In this document: positions 9,902-18,527 of the stretch, in pieces | Numbering within the stretch: the first letter of the stretch is position 1 | Layout: every line of letters starts with the position of its first letter | Assembly: GCA_947053655.1 (NCBI GenBank) | Contig: CAMRTO010000003.1 | Coordinates: 1 to 64,000 of the forward strand | DNA length: 64,000 nt | Reading direction: 5' to 3' | Source: an uncultured Clostridia bacterium | Lineage (GTDB): Bacteria > Bacillota > Clostridia > Christensenellales > Borkfalkiaceae | The notes under the pieces: model-generated | The model's input: the letters and a program-made list of their open reading frames with translations, nothing else | Databases searched by the model: none | Told to the model about the DNA's origin: nothing | Translations under genes and position numbers: made by a program

Positions 9902-10813
9902 TCAAAGCATTAAAGATTCGACGTATTCGATCTGTTCTCTGGTAGCCATATTTTCGGTAAACGCGCATGCGCTTCCCGCCGCCGTCGCAAAATTAAGCGC
10001 CGTAAAATAGTTGCCGGACTGTAAATACTCGTGTATAAAACCCGCAATCATAGAATCGCCCGCCCCGACGGAATTGACAAGCTGTCCGCGCGCCGCGCGT
10101 ACGTACATCGACTGGTCCGTTTCGGTTACCATGACCGCGCCGGCGCTGCCCATGGAAACGATTACGTTCCTCGCGCCCAGATTTTGCAGCTTGCGCGCGC
10201 AGGCGAAAATTCCCTCTATATCCGGTATGGTCGTAAGGTTGAAAATTTCGCACATCTCGTAAATGTTGGGCTTTATAAGAAACGGCTTGAATTTAAGCGT
10301 TTCGGTAAGAAGCTTGCCGCACGCGTCCACAACGTAATTTATGCCGTCTGTGCTTTTAAGCTTTTTTATAAGGGAGGCGTAGGTAGTTTCGTCAAGACCC
10401 GAAGGCACGCTGCCGCAAATTATAACCCAGTCGTCGGGCTTCAAAAGCTCTTTCAGCTTGCGCACAAGCTTGTTTATGTCCGTCCTGCCGACGGTGGCGC
10501 CCGTGCCGTTTATGTCCGTTTCGTTATTGCTTTTGATTTTTACGTTTATCCTGCTCTGTCCGCCGACCTCTATAAAGTAGTGGTCTAAACCCAGCTTTGT
10601 CACTTTGCCGCGGATGGCTTCCCCCGTGAAACCCGCCACAAAGCCCAGAGCAAGCGTTTCGTTGCCAAGCTCTTTCAGCGCAAGGGAAACGTTAATTCCC
10701 TTTCCGCCGACGGCAAGCCTTTCGGAAGTGGTGCGGTTGACGACCCCGCTTTTGACGTTATTGACTTGTACGTAATAATCCAAAGAGGGATTAAACGTTA
10801 CCGTGTAAATCAT
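9902..10813 (-). CDS. PfkB-family sugar kinase, 1-phosphofructokinase/tagatose-6-phosphate kinase type
   Basis: MIYTVTFNPSLDYYV, GGKGINVSLAL, NSVGAGDSMIAGF. Confidence 0.93.
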   Translation of the reverse strand: MIYTVTFNPSLDYYVQVNNVKSGVVNRTTSERLAVGGKGINVSLALKELGNETLALGFVAGFTGEAIRGKVTKLGLDHYFIEVGGQSRINVKIKSNNETDINGTGATVGRTDINKLVRKLKELLKPDDWVIICGSVPSGLDETTYASLIKKLKSTDGINYVVDACGKLLTETLKFKPFLIKPNIYEMCEIFNLTTIPDIEGIFACARKLQNLGARNVIVSMGSAGAVMVTETDQSMYVRAARGQLVNSVGAGDSMIAGFIHEYLQSGNYFTALNFATAAGSACAFTENMATREQIEYVESLML

Positions 10814-10873
10814 GCTACGCAATAACTTTAAAACATTTGAGTATAAATGTCAATAAAAAACAAATTTCAACGC

Positions 10874-10903
10874 TTGATTTTTTTGGCGTTAATCGTATAT
10901 AAT
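10874..10903 (+). promoter_or_regulatory. Sigma-70/A-type promoter for tmRNA
   Basis: TTGATT, 18-nt spacer, TATAAT, about 40 nt upstream of the tmRNA 5' end. Confidence 0.6.
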
Positions 10904-10945
10904 TAATTATGCGGAGTTTTTCCGCATTTTAATAATTCTTCACAC

Positions 10946-11330
10946 GGGCGAGTTTCAGATTCGATTGCGGACGGAGAATGAGAAAAGCATACCAAAGGTC
11001 CGGCTTTGTAAAAACGGAAAATTAAATTTAAACGCAGAATCTAAGAATTCTAAAGTCGTAGCTTTCCCCTCCGCAGGAGCGGCAAGCTTGGCTTGCGCGG
11101 CTTAACTAAGCCGTCCGTCGTATACCGTTCGCCGTTGGCGGTATTCAGGCGTTAATCAAACGGTAAATCTTTAAAGCGTTCTGCCGCGCGCTTTAAAGAA
11201 ATTTAAGCGGCATGCCTTTGCGTAAGCCCGTCCGCCGGCGCGCGCAAAGTAAGTAAAAAGGCGGAATAAGTATGTAGAAAGCTCTGCCTTAATCCGTAAG
11301 ACTCGGGTGCAAGTCCCGACTCGTCCACCA
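10946..11330 (+). ncRNA. ssrA: tmRNA (transfer-messenger RNA)
   Basis: 5' GGGCGAG pairs with 3' CTCGTCC of the acceptor stem (one G-U); T-arm tcggg-tgcaagt-cccga; encoded 3' ACCA end; gattcgat 5' tRNA-like region; internal tag ORF ending ...LACAA-TAA; own promoter and terminator. Confidence 0.93.
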
Positions 11331-11332
11331 AA
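11319..11332 (+). repeat. Direct repeat copy 1 (tmRNA 3' end), att-like
   Basis: actcgtccaccaaa, identical to 11437..11450. Confidence 0.8.
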
Positions 11333-11367
11333 ACGGCACGGCGCAATAAATTGCGCCGTGCCGTTTT
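11330..11367 (+). terminator. Terminator of tmRNA
   Basis: aaaacggcacggcgcaa-taaa-ttgcgccgtgccgtttt perfect 17-bp hairpin. Confidence 0.9.
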
Positions 11368-11436
11368 GGTAAAGCAAGAGTAGCGGAAGCGGTTTGCTTG
11401 CAAACCGCCCCGTCGCACCGAAGCCCGACAGGGCTT

Positions 11437-11450
11437 ACTCGTCCACCAAA
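11437..11450 (+). repeat. Direct repeat copy 2 of tmRNA 3' end, att-like
   Basis: actcgtccaccaaa not attached to a complete tRNA-like domain. Confidence 0.8.
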
Positions 11451-11503
11451 TCAAAGGCTTAACTTGCGGTTAATCCGCAGGATTTATCTTGTGCTGATTA
11501 CAA

Positions 11504-11550
11504 GACTTGAGGGGAGGGAAGGCGGCGGAAACTACCGCCGACCTGACAGC
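11504..11550 (+). repeat. 47-bp motif, upstream copy
   Basis: gacttgaggggagggaaggcggcggaaactaccgccgacctgacagc; 34/47 ungapped matches to 12714..12760 (hand alignment). Confidence 0.6.
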
Positions 11551-11671
11551 ACACGGTTGTGCTGTCAGCCGTGCGCGCCGCTCAAGGCGCAAGTCCTGTC
11601 GGAAGCACAAATACCCTCTCCGCAAAGCGGCGGGGGTAAAATTATATGATAGGCAAAGGAGAAACCACAGC

Positions 11672-12616
11672 ATGATGACAAAAGCGCAAAAGGATAAGCT
11701 GGTTAGTCTTTATTATGATATCGTGGATAAAGCATATTTCTATTATGATATGGATAGCTTTATACGCGAACAAATCGGGCGCAATATAGATTTCTTCAAC
11801 AAACCCGAAGAATATCAGATCGAGATGTGGCTCAGACTGCTCGGCGGCGACGACTATAATCTTCTGTATCTCGGCGCAATGCTTGCGTTACAGGAAGACG
11901 ACATGCGTTATCTTGACGATACGCTGTATACCGTTACCACGCTGGAACGGCTTACTATGATGTCAACGGATTGGGACCTATTGTCCGTGTTGCTGTCGGC
12001 TAACCGTTTCGACGATATAGAGCGTTTTTTCCCGAAGGAAAATGTACAGAGTAAAATCGGCAGAGGTTGGCTGATAAATCTGGTAATGTATTTGTACTAC
12101 GGCGAGGAAGCGTGGCGAGCGGAAGCGGTCGATACCGGTAGGCGTTACTCCGAGTCTAAAACTACAATCGAGGGAAAGGCGGTTGTAAACTGTCTTTTGA
12201 GTTTGGTCGATAAAGATTTCGACAGGTTTTCCGTGGAGTTGGATAATATATGCAAAGGCAAGCGCCGCTCGAATGAATTCGGCGAAAATAAATTTACCAA
12301 ACAGTTCCCGTTTTTTGCTTTGGGACTTTACAATTTTGCACGCTTTTTATACGGCGAAGAAGTCGAAAATATCGCGCTCCCCGATGATGCCGGTGCACTG
12401 ATAGAACTGCACGAATACCAAAAAGCCAACGGGTACGCAACGGGTAAGGTCCTTGTGGATTTCAAAAATTCGCTTCCGCTCCTCGACGCATTGCTCAATA
12501 TCGAGTTGCCGACCATACATTTGAAATACGATAAAAAAGGGAAAGGTTATATCGATATCGACAGATACAAAAGCGAGATTACCGAAAGAGCGCTTGAAAT
12601 TTATGTCCGGAAATAA
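11672..12616 (+). CDS. Hypothetical protein, possibly an orphan immunity-type (Imm49-like) protein; ORF extends to 11507 but the RBS supports 11672
   Basis: aaaggag upstream of ATGATGACAAAAG; 314-aa acidic protein rich in aromatic residues; family assignment weak. Confidence 0.75.
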   Translation: MMTKAQKDKLVSLYYDIVDKAYFYYDMDSFIREQIGRNIDFFNKPEEYQIEMWLRLLGGDDYNLLYLGAMLALQEDDMRYLDDTLYTVTTLERLTMMSTDWDLLSVLLSANRFDDIERFFPKENVQSKIGRGWLINLVMYLYYGEEAWRAEAVDTGRRYSESKTTIEGKAVVNCLLSLVDKDFDRFSVELDNICKGKRRSNEFGENKFTKQFPFFALGLYNFARFLYGEEVENIALPDDAGALIELHEYQKANGYATGKVLVDFKNSLPLLDALLNIELPTIHLKYDKKGKGYIDIDRYKSEITERALEIYVRK

Positions 12617-12663
12617 GTTGCATAATTGTCGGCAGTATTTTTATCAACTAAACACAAGTTTTT

Positions 12664-12687
12664 GGGGGTTAACAGAAGTTAATCCCC
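12664..12687 (+). terminator. Terminator-like hairpin
   Basis: gggggttaac-agaa-gttaatcccc then T-rich. Confidence 0.55.
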
Positions 12688-12713
12688 AATGTTTATTTTA
12701 TGGAAGAATAAAT

Positions 12714-12760
12714 GACTTGCAGGGGTGTTAGTAGGCGTACTCTACCGCAGAACTGACAGC
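12714..12760 (+). repeat. 47-bp motif, downstream copy
   Basis: gacttgcaggggtgttagtaggcgtactctaccgcagaactgacagc. Confidence 0.6.
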
Positions 12761-13025
12761 AATTGATTTTTTTGAATAATCCAAGCGCAGAGGGGCAAGG
12801 AAATCGATTTTTCCGCAACGGAGAAAAGGCTTGAAATTTCTTTCCCGAAAGAGTTAAAACTGTATAAATTGGAAATAACGGCTACATAAAAATTCATATT
12901 GTGAAATAAATTCAGTGTACTGTTTTCGGCGAATCAAGTCAAAGAATGGTAATTTCGCTAATTAAAAGTTGCTTTTTGGTCCGTTATGTATTACAATGAT
13001 GTAAAGAAAATTTACGGAGGAAAAA

Positions 13026-13544
13026 ATGTTAAACGATAAAATTGCCGCATTATTAAACGACCAGGTCAATAAGGAGCTGTATTCGGCTTATCTTTATCTG
13101 GATTTTGCTAATTATTATGCCGACGAGGGATTGGACGGCTTTGCGCACTGGTACGAAGTACAGGCGCAGGAGGAGCGCGACCATGCAATGATGATGCGCC
13201 GCTATCTGATAGACAACGGAGTGCGCGTAACCTTCGGCGAAATAGCTAAACCCGACAAGACGTTCAAGGAGCATATAGACCCTTTAAATGCAGGCTACGA
13301 GCACGAGCAGTACGTAACCTCGCTAATAAACAATATCTACTCTCTGGCGTTCGCGCAGAAGGATTTCAAAACCATGCAGTTTTTGGATTGGTTTATAAAG
13401 GAGCAGGGAGAGGAGGAGAAGAACGCCGAAGACCAGATTAAGAAAATGAAGATGTTCGGCTATGACGCAAAGGGACTTTACGCCCTGAATCAGGAGCTTG
13501 CCGCCCGCGTATATACGCCTTCCGCAACAGGTCCCGCAATGTAA
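13026..13544 (+). CDS. ftnA: Ferritin
   Basis: LLNDQVNKELYSAYLYLDFANYY...AQEERDHAMMMRRYL...FIKEQGEEEKNAEDQI. Confidence 0.96.
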   Translation: MLNDKIAALLNDQVNKELYSAYLYLDFANYYADEGLDGFAHWYEVQAQEERDHAMMMRRYLIDNGVRVTFGEIAKPDKTFKEHIDPLNAGYEHEQYVTSLINNIYSLAFAQKDFKTMQFLDWFIKEQGEEEKNAEDQIKKMKMFGYDAKGLYALNQELAARVYTPSATGPAM

Positions 13545-13562
13545 TTACAGTTTAAATGAATT

Positions 13563-13592
13563 GCAGCCCTCCGTCGCAAGTCGGAGGGCTGC
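13563..13592 (+). terminator. Terminator after ferritin gene
   Basis: gcagccctccgtcgcaagtcggagggctgc. Confidence 0.7.
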
Positions 13593-13924
13593 CTTAATAT
13601 TAAGTCGTATTTGTTTAATTTACGGTTGCGCGGGCGCGCCTTAAAGCTTTATTAAAATTTCGTTATCTGTATTTTTGTCCGGTTATAAACCAAAAATAAT
13701 TCTTCGCCCGGCTACCCGTATGAATAGGAGATAAAGCCGTCGTCGTAATCATTTTTCATAAAAAGTAAGTGCGGAAGCTTAAAGCGGGTATTTTTTCGAA
13801 AAATATAAACCGACGGTTTTACTTGCAAAAATTACCGTTATGTCGTATAATTATACGGATGGTATGCGTTAAAAGACTTACTGAAAGTTTACAATTTTAT
13901 AAATACGGGATATAATAATAAAGT

Positions 13925-14509
13925 ATGAAGATTTGCATTTTCGGCGCGGCGAGCGCGCACATTGATAAACTGTATATAGACGAAGCGGAAGCTTTAAGCG
14001 AAAAGCTTGCCGCGCGAGGGCATTCGCTTGTGTTCGGTGCTGGCGCGACGGGCGTTATGGGCGCGGCGGCGCGCGGTTTTAAACGCGGCGGAGGGTTTAT
14101 TCACGGCGTTATCCCTAAGTTTTTTATCGAGGACGGGATAGAGCTTATTTACGATGACTGCGAAAAAATGACTTATACCGAAACCATGTCCGAGAGAAAG
14201 AAAATAATGGAAGACGACGCGGACGCTTTTATAATAGCTCCCGGCGGGATAGGCACCTTTGAGGAATTTTTCGAAGTGCTGACTTTAAAGCAGCTCGGCA
14301 GGCACGACAAAGCGATGGCGCTTTTCAATATTAACGGCTATTACGACGATTTGGAAAAATTCATGCATACGGTAACCGAGCGTAAATTCATAACGTTTAA
14401 ATGCAGTGAAATGTATTCTGCTTTCGACAATGCGGACGGGATAATAAATTATCTGGAAAATTACGTTCCGCGCGGCACCGACTGGCGTAAGCTTAAAATA
14501 GGAGACTGA
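13925..14509 (+). CDS. LOG-family (TIGR00730) nucleotide 5'-monophosphate phosphoribohydrolase-like protein
   Basis: VFGAGATGVMGAAARG and APGGIGTFEEFFEVLTLKQLG (PGGxGTxxE). Confidence 0.93.
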   Translation: MKICIFGAASAHIDKLYIDEAEALSEKLAARGHSLVFGAGATGVMGAAARGFKRGGGFIHGVIPKFFIEDGIELIYDDCEKMTYTETMSERKKIMEDDADAFIIAPGGIGTFEEFFEVLTLKQLGRHDKAMALFNINGYYDDLEKFMHTVTERKFITFKCSEMYSAFDNADGIINYLENYVPRGTDWRKLKIGD

Positions 14510-14988
14510 TGGTAAGCGTAGCGTTTGTCTGTCTGGGCAATATCTGCCGCTCGCCTATGGCGGAGCTGGTGTTTAAAAATTTAATTGACGGGCGCGGACT
14601 TTCTTCCGAATTCCGCGTTTCGTCGTTCGGCACTTCCGAATACGAGGAAGGTTCGCCGATATATCCGCAGGCGAAAAAGACGCTTGTCATGCACGGAATA
14701 CCGGGCAGTCATACGGCACGGCAAATTTCTCTTGCGGACGTAAAAAACAGCGATTACATATTGGTAATGGACTCCGGCAATCTTATGGACGTTCTCCGCC
14801 TTACCGGCGGTAAGTACGGGGAGAAGATTTTTAAGCTGTGTTCCTTTACCGCATCGCCCCGCGACGTTGCGGACCCCTGGTACACGCGCGACTTCGAAAA
14901 GGCTTATGAAGATATTCTTGACGGCTGTAAAAGCTTTCTCGAATACGTTCTGAATAACAAATCTTCGCTTTACGGTAAAAAAATATAA
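14509..14988 (+). CDS. Low-molecular-weight protein tyrosine phosphatase
   Basis: VAFVCLGNICRSPMAE (CX5R), ADPWYT (DP motif). Confidence 0.95.
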   Translation: MVSVAFVCLGNICRSPMAELVFKNLIDGRGLSSEFRVSSFGTSEYEEGSPIYPQAKKTLVMHGIPGSHTARQISLADVKNSDYILVMDSGNLMDVLRLTGGKYGEKIFKLCSFTASPRDVADPWYTRDFEKAYEDILDGCKSFLEYVLNNKSSLYGKKI

Positions 14989-15025
14989 AAAGCTCTCCGC
15001 ACAGTGTAATGCGGAGAGCTTTTTT
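14987..15025 (+). terminator. Terminator
   Basis: aaaagctctccgcacagtgtaatgcggagagctttttt. Confidence 0.8.
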
Positions 15026-15033
15026 GTTTCTTT

Positions 15034-15978
15034 TTAAATTTCCTGCGCGGCTGTCTTTCCGCGTTTTTTTGCATCCGCAACGGCTGCGGCGGAGCGTCTG
15101 TCTTTGCCCGTAAAGAACAGCGCTATCGTGCCGGGTCCGACGTGCGCGCCCGTACACAGGTCGTAATACTCGATAACTACGTCGGTTGCGCCGCGCTCTT
15201 TAACCGCCTCGGCAAGTTTAAGCGCGTCTTCTTCGCAGTTGCAGTGCGCAATGGCGACGGTTTGGTTTTCGGGGTTCAACACATTTTCGTCAAAAGCTTT
15301 CAAAAGCGCTTCCAGCGCACGTTTTCTGCCGCGCTCTCTGCCTGTAAACGTAAGTTTTGCGGGTGTGCCGCCGTCGGCTTTTATTATCGGCTTTATGTTT
15401 AAAAGAGTACCCGCTATTGCAAGCGTGGCGGAAATTCTGCCGCCCTTTCTCAGATATTTCAAATCGCCCACCGTAAGATAAGCGTTCTGTTTGTATTTGT
15501 TTTCTTCAATCCATTCCGCGCAGCTTTCGACGCTTTCGCCCATGTCGCGCAGTTTTGCCGCGTTAACGGCAATCAGCCCTTCGCCGAGCGAAGCCGTCGC
15601 GCTGTCGGCTACTATGAATTTCGCTTCGGGATATTTTTCTTTTAAAGTTTTGCTCGCCGCAACCGCCTGCGAATAGGTTCCGCTTATTCCCGAGGAAATG
15701 GTTATCATGAGGACGTCCCTGCCGGCTTTAAGCGACGGCTCTACGGCTTCGACGATGCTCGCTTCGCAGATAAGTGAAGTGGAAACGTCCGCGCCTTCGG
15801 ACATTTTTTCGTAAAATTCTTTTGCGTTTTCCGCAAAGGGTCTGCCGTTCTCGTAACAGAGGGTATTTTGTCCGTTTACGAGACAATTGTAAGAAATAAC
15901 TTTTATTCCCGACGCCTGTAACATTTCATCGTTCAGATTTGCCGAGGAATCGGTAAAAATATCAAAATTATTGTTCAT
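15034..15978 (-). CDS. DegV family fatty-acid-binding protein
   Basis: FDIFTDSSANLNDEM..., ITISSGISGTYSQAV, VGDLKYLRKGGRISATLA. Confidence 0.95.
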   Translation of the reverse strand: MNNNFDIFTDSSANLNDEMLQASGIKVISYNCLVNGQNTLCYENGRPFAENAKEFYEKMSEGADVSTSLICEASIVEAVEPSLKAGRDVLMITISSGISGTYSQAVAASKTLKEKYPEAKFIVADSATASLGEGLIAVNAAKLRDMGESVESCAEWIEENKYKQNAYLTVGDLKYLRKGGRISATLAIAGTLLNIKPIIKADGGTPAKLTFTGRERGRKRALEALLKAFDENVLNPENQTVAIAHCNCEEDALKLAEAVKERGATDVVIEYYDLCTGAHVGPGTIALFFTGKDRRSAAAVADAKKRGKTAAQEI

Positions 15979-16185
15979 GGTCAGTATCTCCGTATTTTAC
16001 CGACGGGCATTTTTGCCCGCCTATATTAATATTATCGTCAAACCGCCGCAAAATACAACCTACTTTCTTCAAAAGCTTCTCCACGCTTTTTTCAGCCACT
16101 CTACCGGTAAATTTTCACGTTCTACTCACAGTAGAGTTGTGTATTTTAGTTGAATTTTGACGGCGTTATATGGTATAATCGTTAT

Positions 16186-16803
16186 ATGGAAGATTTGAAG
16201 GAAATAATAGCTAAAAACTTAACGCAGCTAAGGATGCATGCGCAGCTTACGCAAATTCAGCTTGCGGAAAAGTTAAACTATTCCGACAAAGCCGTTTCCA
16301 AATGGGAGCGGGGAGAGGCTATTCCCGATTTGCGCGTACTTATACAGCTTGCAAAGCTGTATAATATTTCCGTGGACGACATTATTTCGCCGTCCGCCGA
16401 AAAGGTTGTCAAACCTAAAATGAATGTCAAAAAGAAGCGGGTTTTGATTACGCTTTTGAGCTTCGGGCTGGTCTGGTTTATTGCTACCGTGCTTTTCATG
16501 ATTTTCTATTTCATTCCCCAGACCGACGCTTACGCTTATCTTTCTTACGTCTGCGCTCCGTTTGCGTGCGGAATAGTGCTTATGGTTTTTTCCGTCAAGT
16601 GGGGCAACTGGATTACGAACATTGTTTCCTGCTCGCTTATAATCTGGGCGGCGGCGGTAATTTTTCATATTTTCGTCATCGCCTTTGCGGATTTCGGCAA
16701 AATGTACTTTTTGTATATCGTGGCGGGGGTATTCGAAATTCTTATAATTCTGTGGTTTACTTTGAGGAAGTTTTATAAACGCAAGAACAAAGAGGAAATG
16801 TAA
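16186..16803 (+). CDS. XRE-family HTH regulator with C-terminal transmembrane helices
   Basis: LTQIQLAEKLNYSDKAVSKWERGEAIPDLRVLIQLAKLYNISVDDI plus four hydrophobic segments. Confidence 0.88.
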   Translation: MEDLKEIIAKNLTQLRMHAQLTQIQLAEKLNYSDKAVSKWERGEAIPDLRVLIQLAKLYNISVDDIISPSAEKVVKPKMNVKKKRVLITLLSFGLVWFIATVLFMIFYFIPQTDAYAYLSYVCAPFACGIVLMVFSVKWGNWITNIVSCSLIIWAAAVIFHIFVIAFADFGKMYFLYIVAGVFEILIILWFTLRKFYKRKNKEEM

Positions 16804-16805
16804 AA

Positions 16806-18452
16806 ATGGATTTGAAAAAACTTGCCGCGGCTCTCATACCGGACAAAGACCTTCTTCCGCCCGAAAGCTATGAGGAAATTTATCCCGAGCGCGCCCGTGC
16901 GCCCAAGGCGGAGGTTACGCGCCTTGCGCCGTCGCCTACGGGCTTCATACATCTCGGCAATCTGTATTCCGCGCTCGCCGACGAGCGCAGCGCGCATACG
17001 ACGGGCGGTATATTTTATTTGAGAATAGAGGACACGGACGAGAAGCGCCGCGTTGACGGCGCCGTCGAAAGCGTTATCCGCAGTCTCGATTACTTCGGCA
17101 TAAATTTCGACGAGGGTGCGGAGATAGACTCTCCACTCAACAAATACGGTCCCTATTATCAGCGCCGCCGCGCGGAAATATACCGCGCTTTCGCAAAGCG
17201 GCTTATAGAGCGCGATTTGGCGTATCCCTGTTTTTGCACGGAGGAAGAATTGAACGCCGTGCGCGAGGAGCAGACCGCCGGCAAAAAAACAACGGGTTAT
17301 TACGGCTCTTACGCAAAGTGCCGAAGCCTTTCCGAGGAGCGGATATACGCAAATCTCGCCGCAGGCAAGCCGTACGTAATAAGGCTTAAATCGCAGGGGA
17401 GCGCCGACAACAAAATTATATTCCGCGACGAAATAAAGGGTGAAGTCACCGTTACGGAAAACGACCAGGACGTCGTTATTTTAAAGTCGGACGGCATACC
17501 GACGTACCATTTCGCGCATGCGATAGACGACCACTTTATGCGTACCACGCTGGTAATTCGCGGGGAGGAGTGGCTTTCCAGTCTGCCCGTGCATTTGGAG
17601 CTTCATAAAGCTCTCGGCTTCCGCCCGCCGCGCTATGCGCACACAAGCTCGCTTATGAAAATGGACGGCGGTACAAAGCGCAAGCTTTCCAAACGCAAGG
17701 ACCCCGAGCTTTCGCTGGACTATTACCGCAAGGCGGGTTATTTCCCTTTGGCGGTCGTAAAATATTTAATGACCATTTTAAACTCGGGTTTCGAGGAATG
17801 GTCGCTTAAAAATCCCGAAGCGGATTACAGGGATTTCCCTTTTAAAGTAAGTAAAATGGGCAAGAGCGGCGCCCTGTTCGACTTGGATAAATTAAACGAC
17901 GTGTCCAAGACGGAAATTTCAAAGCTCTCCGCAGAGCAGTGCTACGACTTTTTAAAAGGCTGGACGGACGAGTTCGGTACGGAAGCGGACAGACAACATT
18001 TTCAAGACAAAACGTATATAATAGACGTGTTGTCGCTTATTATGGGTATAGGCGGAAAAAAGCGCAGGAAGGATATAGAGCGCGCCGAGCAGGGCGTTCG
18101 GCTTATAGATTATTTCTTCGACGACACTTTTGCGCCCGAATATAATTACCGCTTCGGCAAGGATACGGTCAACGCCGTGCTTAAATCGTTTGCTGAAAAA
18201 TACGACCCGTCCGACGACAACGGCGCTTGGTTTGCAAAGGTCAAGGCAATCGCGCCCGAAGTGGGTTTTGCGGCGGAAATGTCGGAATACAAAACCGCGC
18301 CCGAAAAATTCGGCGGCAACGTTTCGGACGTGGCGGAAATTCTACGCATAGCCGTAACCGGCAAGCCCGATTCTCCCGATTTGTGTACGATAATGCGCAT
18401 ACTCGGTAAACGGCGCGTGCTTAAAAGGCTTTCCGACGCCGAAATCTTATAA
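16806..18452 (+). CDS. gltX: Glutamate--tRNA ligase
   Basis: RLAPSPTGFIHLGNLYSA, KLSKRKDPELSL (KMSKS-like). Confidence 0.95.
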   Translation: MDLKKLAAALIPDKDLLPPESYEEIYPERARAPKAEVTRLAPSPTGFIHLGNLYSALADERSAHTTGGIFYLRIEDTDEKRRVDGAVESVIRSLDYFGINFDEGAEIDSPLNKYGPYYQRRRAEIYRAFAKRLIERDLAYPCFCTEEELNAVREEQTAGKKTTGYYGSYAKCRSLSEERIYANLAAGKPYVIRLKSQGSADNKIIFRDEIKGEVTVTENDQDVVILKSDGIPTYHFAHAIDDHFMRTTLVIRGEEWLSSLPVHLELHKALGFRPPRYAHTSSLMKMDGGTKRKLSKRKDPELSLDYYRKAGYFPLAVVKYLMTILNSGFEEWSLKNPEADYRDFPFKVSKMGKSGALFDLDKLNDVSKTEISKLSAEQCYDFLKGWTDEFGTEADRQHFQDKTYIIDVLSLIMGIGGKKRRKDIERAEQGVRLIDYFFDDTFAPEYNYRFGKDTVNAVLKSFAEKYDPSDDNGAWFAKVKAIAPEVGFAAEMSEYKTAPEKFGGNVSDVAEILRIAVTGKPDSPDLCTIMRILGKRRVLKRLSDAEIL

Positions 18453-18527
18453 ACGGTTTATGCAGGCTAACTTCTTGATTGAAAATTTTGACGGCGATGC
18501 AGATAAAAATAAAAAGGATTAATAAAA

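Noticed and set aside
11437-11450. A second tRNA/tmRNA gene ending at the repeated CCA
   Set aside because: No T-loop or acceptor 5' partner precedes it; only the 14-nt end is duplicated.
11398-11649. 83-aa ORF between tmRNA and orphan gene
   Set aside because: Spans hairpins and the duplicated tmRNA 3' end; low-complexity basic translation, no RBS.
13593-13924. Possible ncRNA/riboswitch in the 330-bp gap between ftnA and the LOG gene
   Set aside because: Only AT-rich sequence with weak inverted repeats; no recognisable motif by eye.
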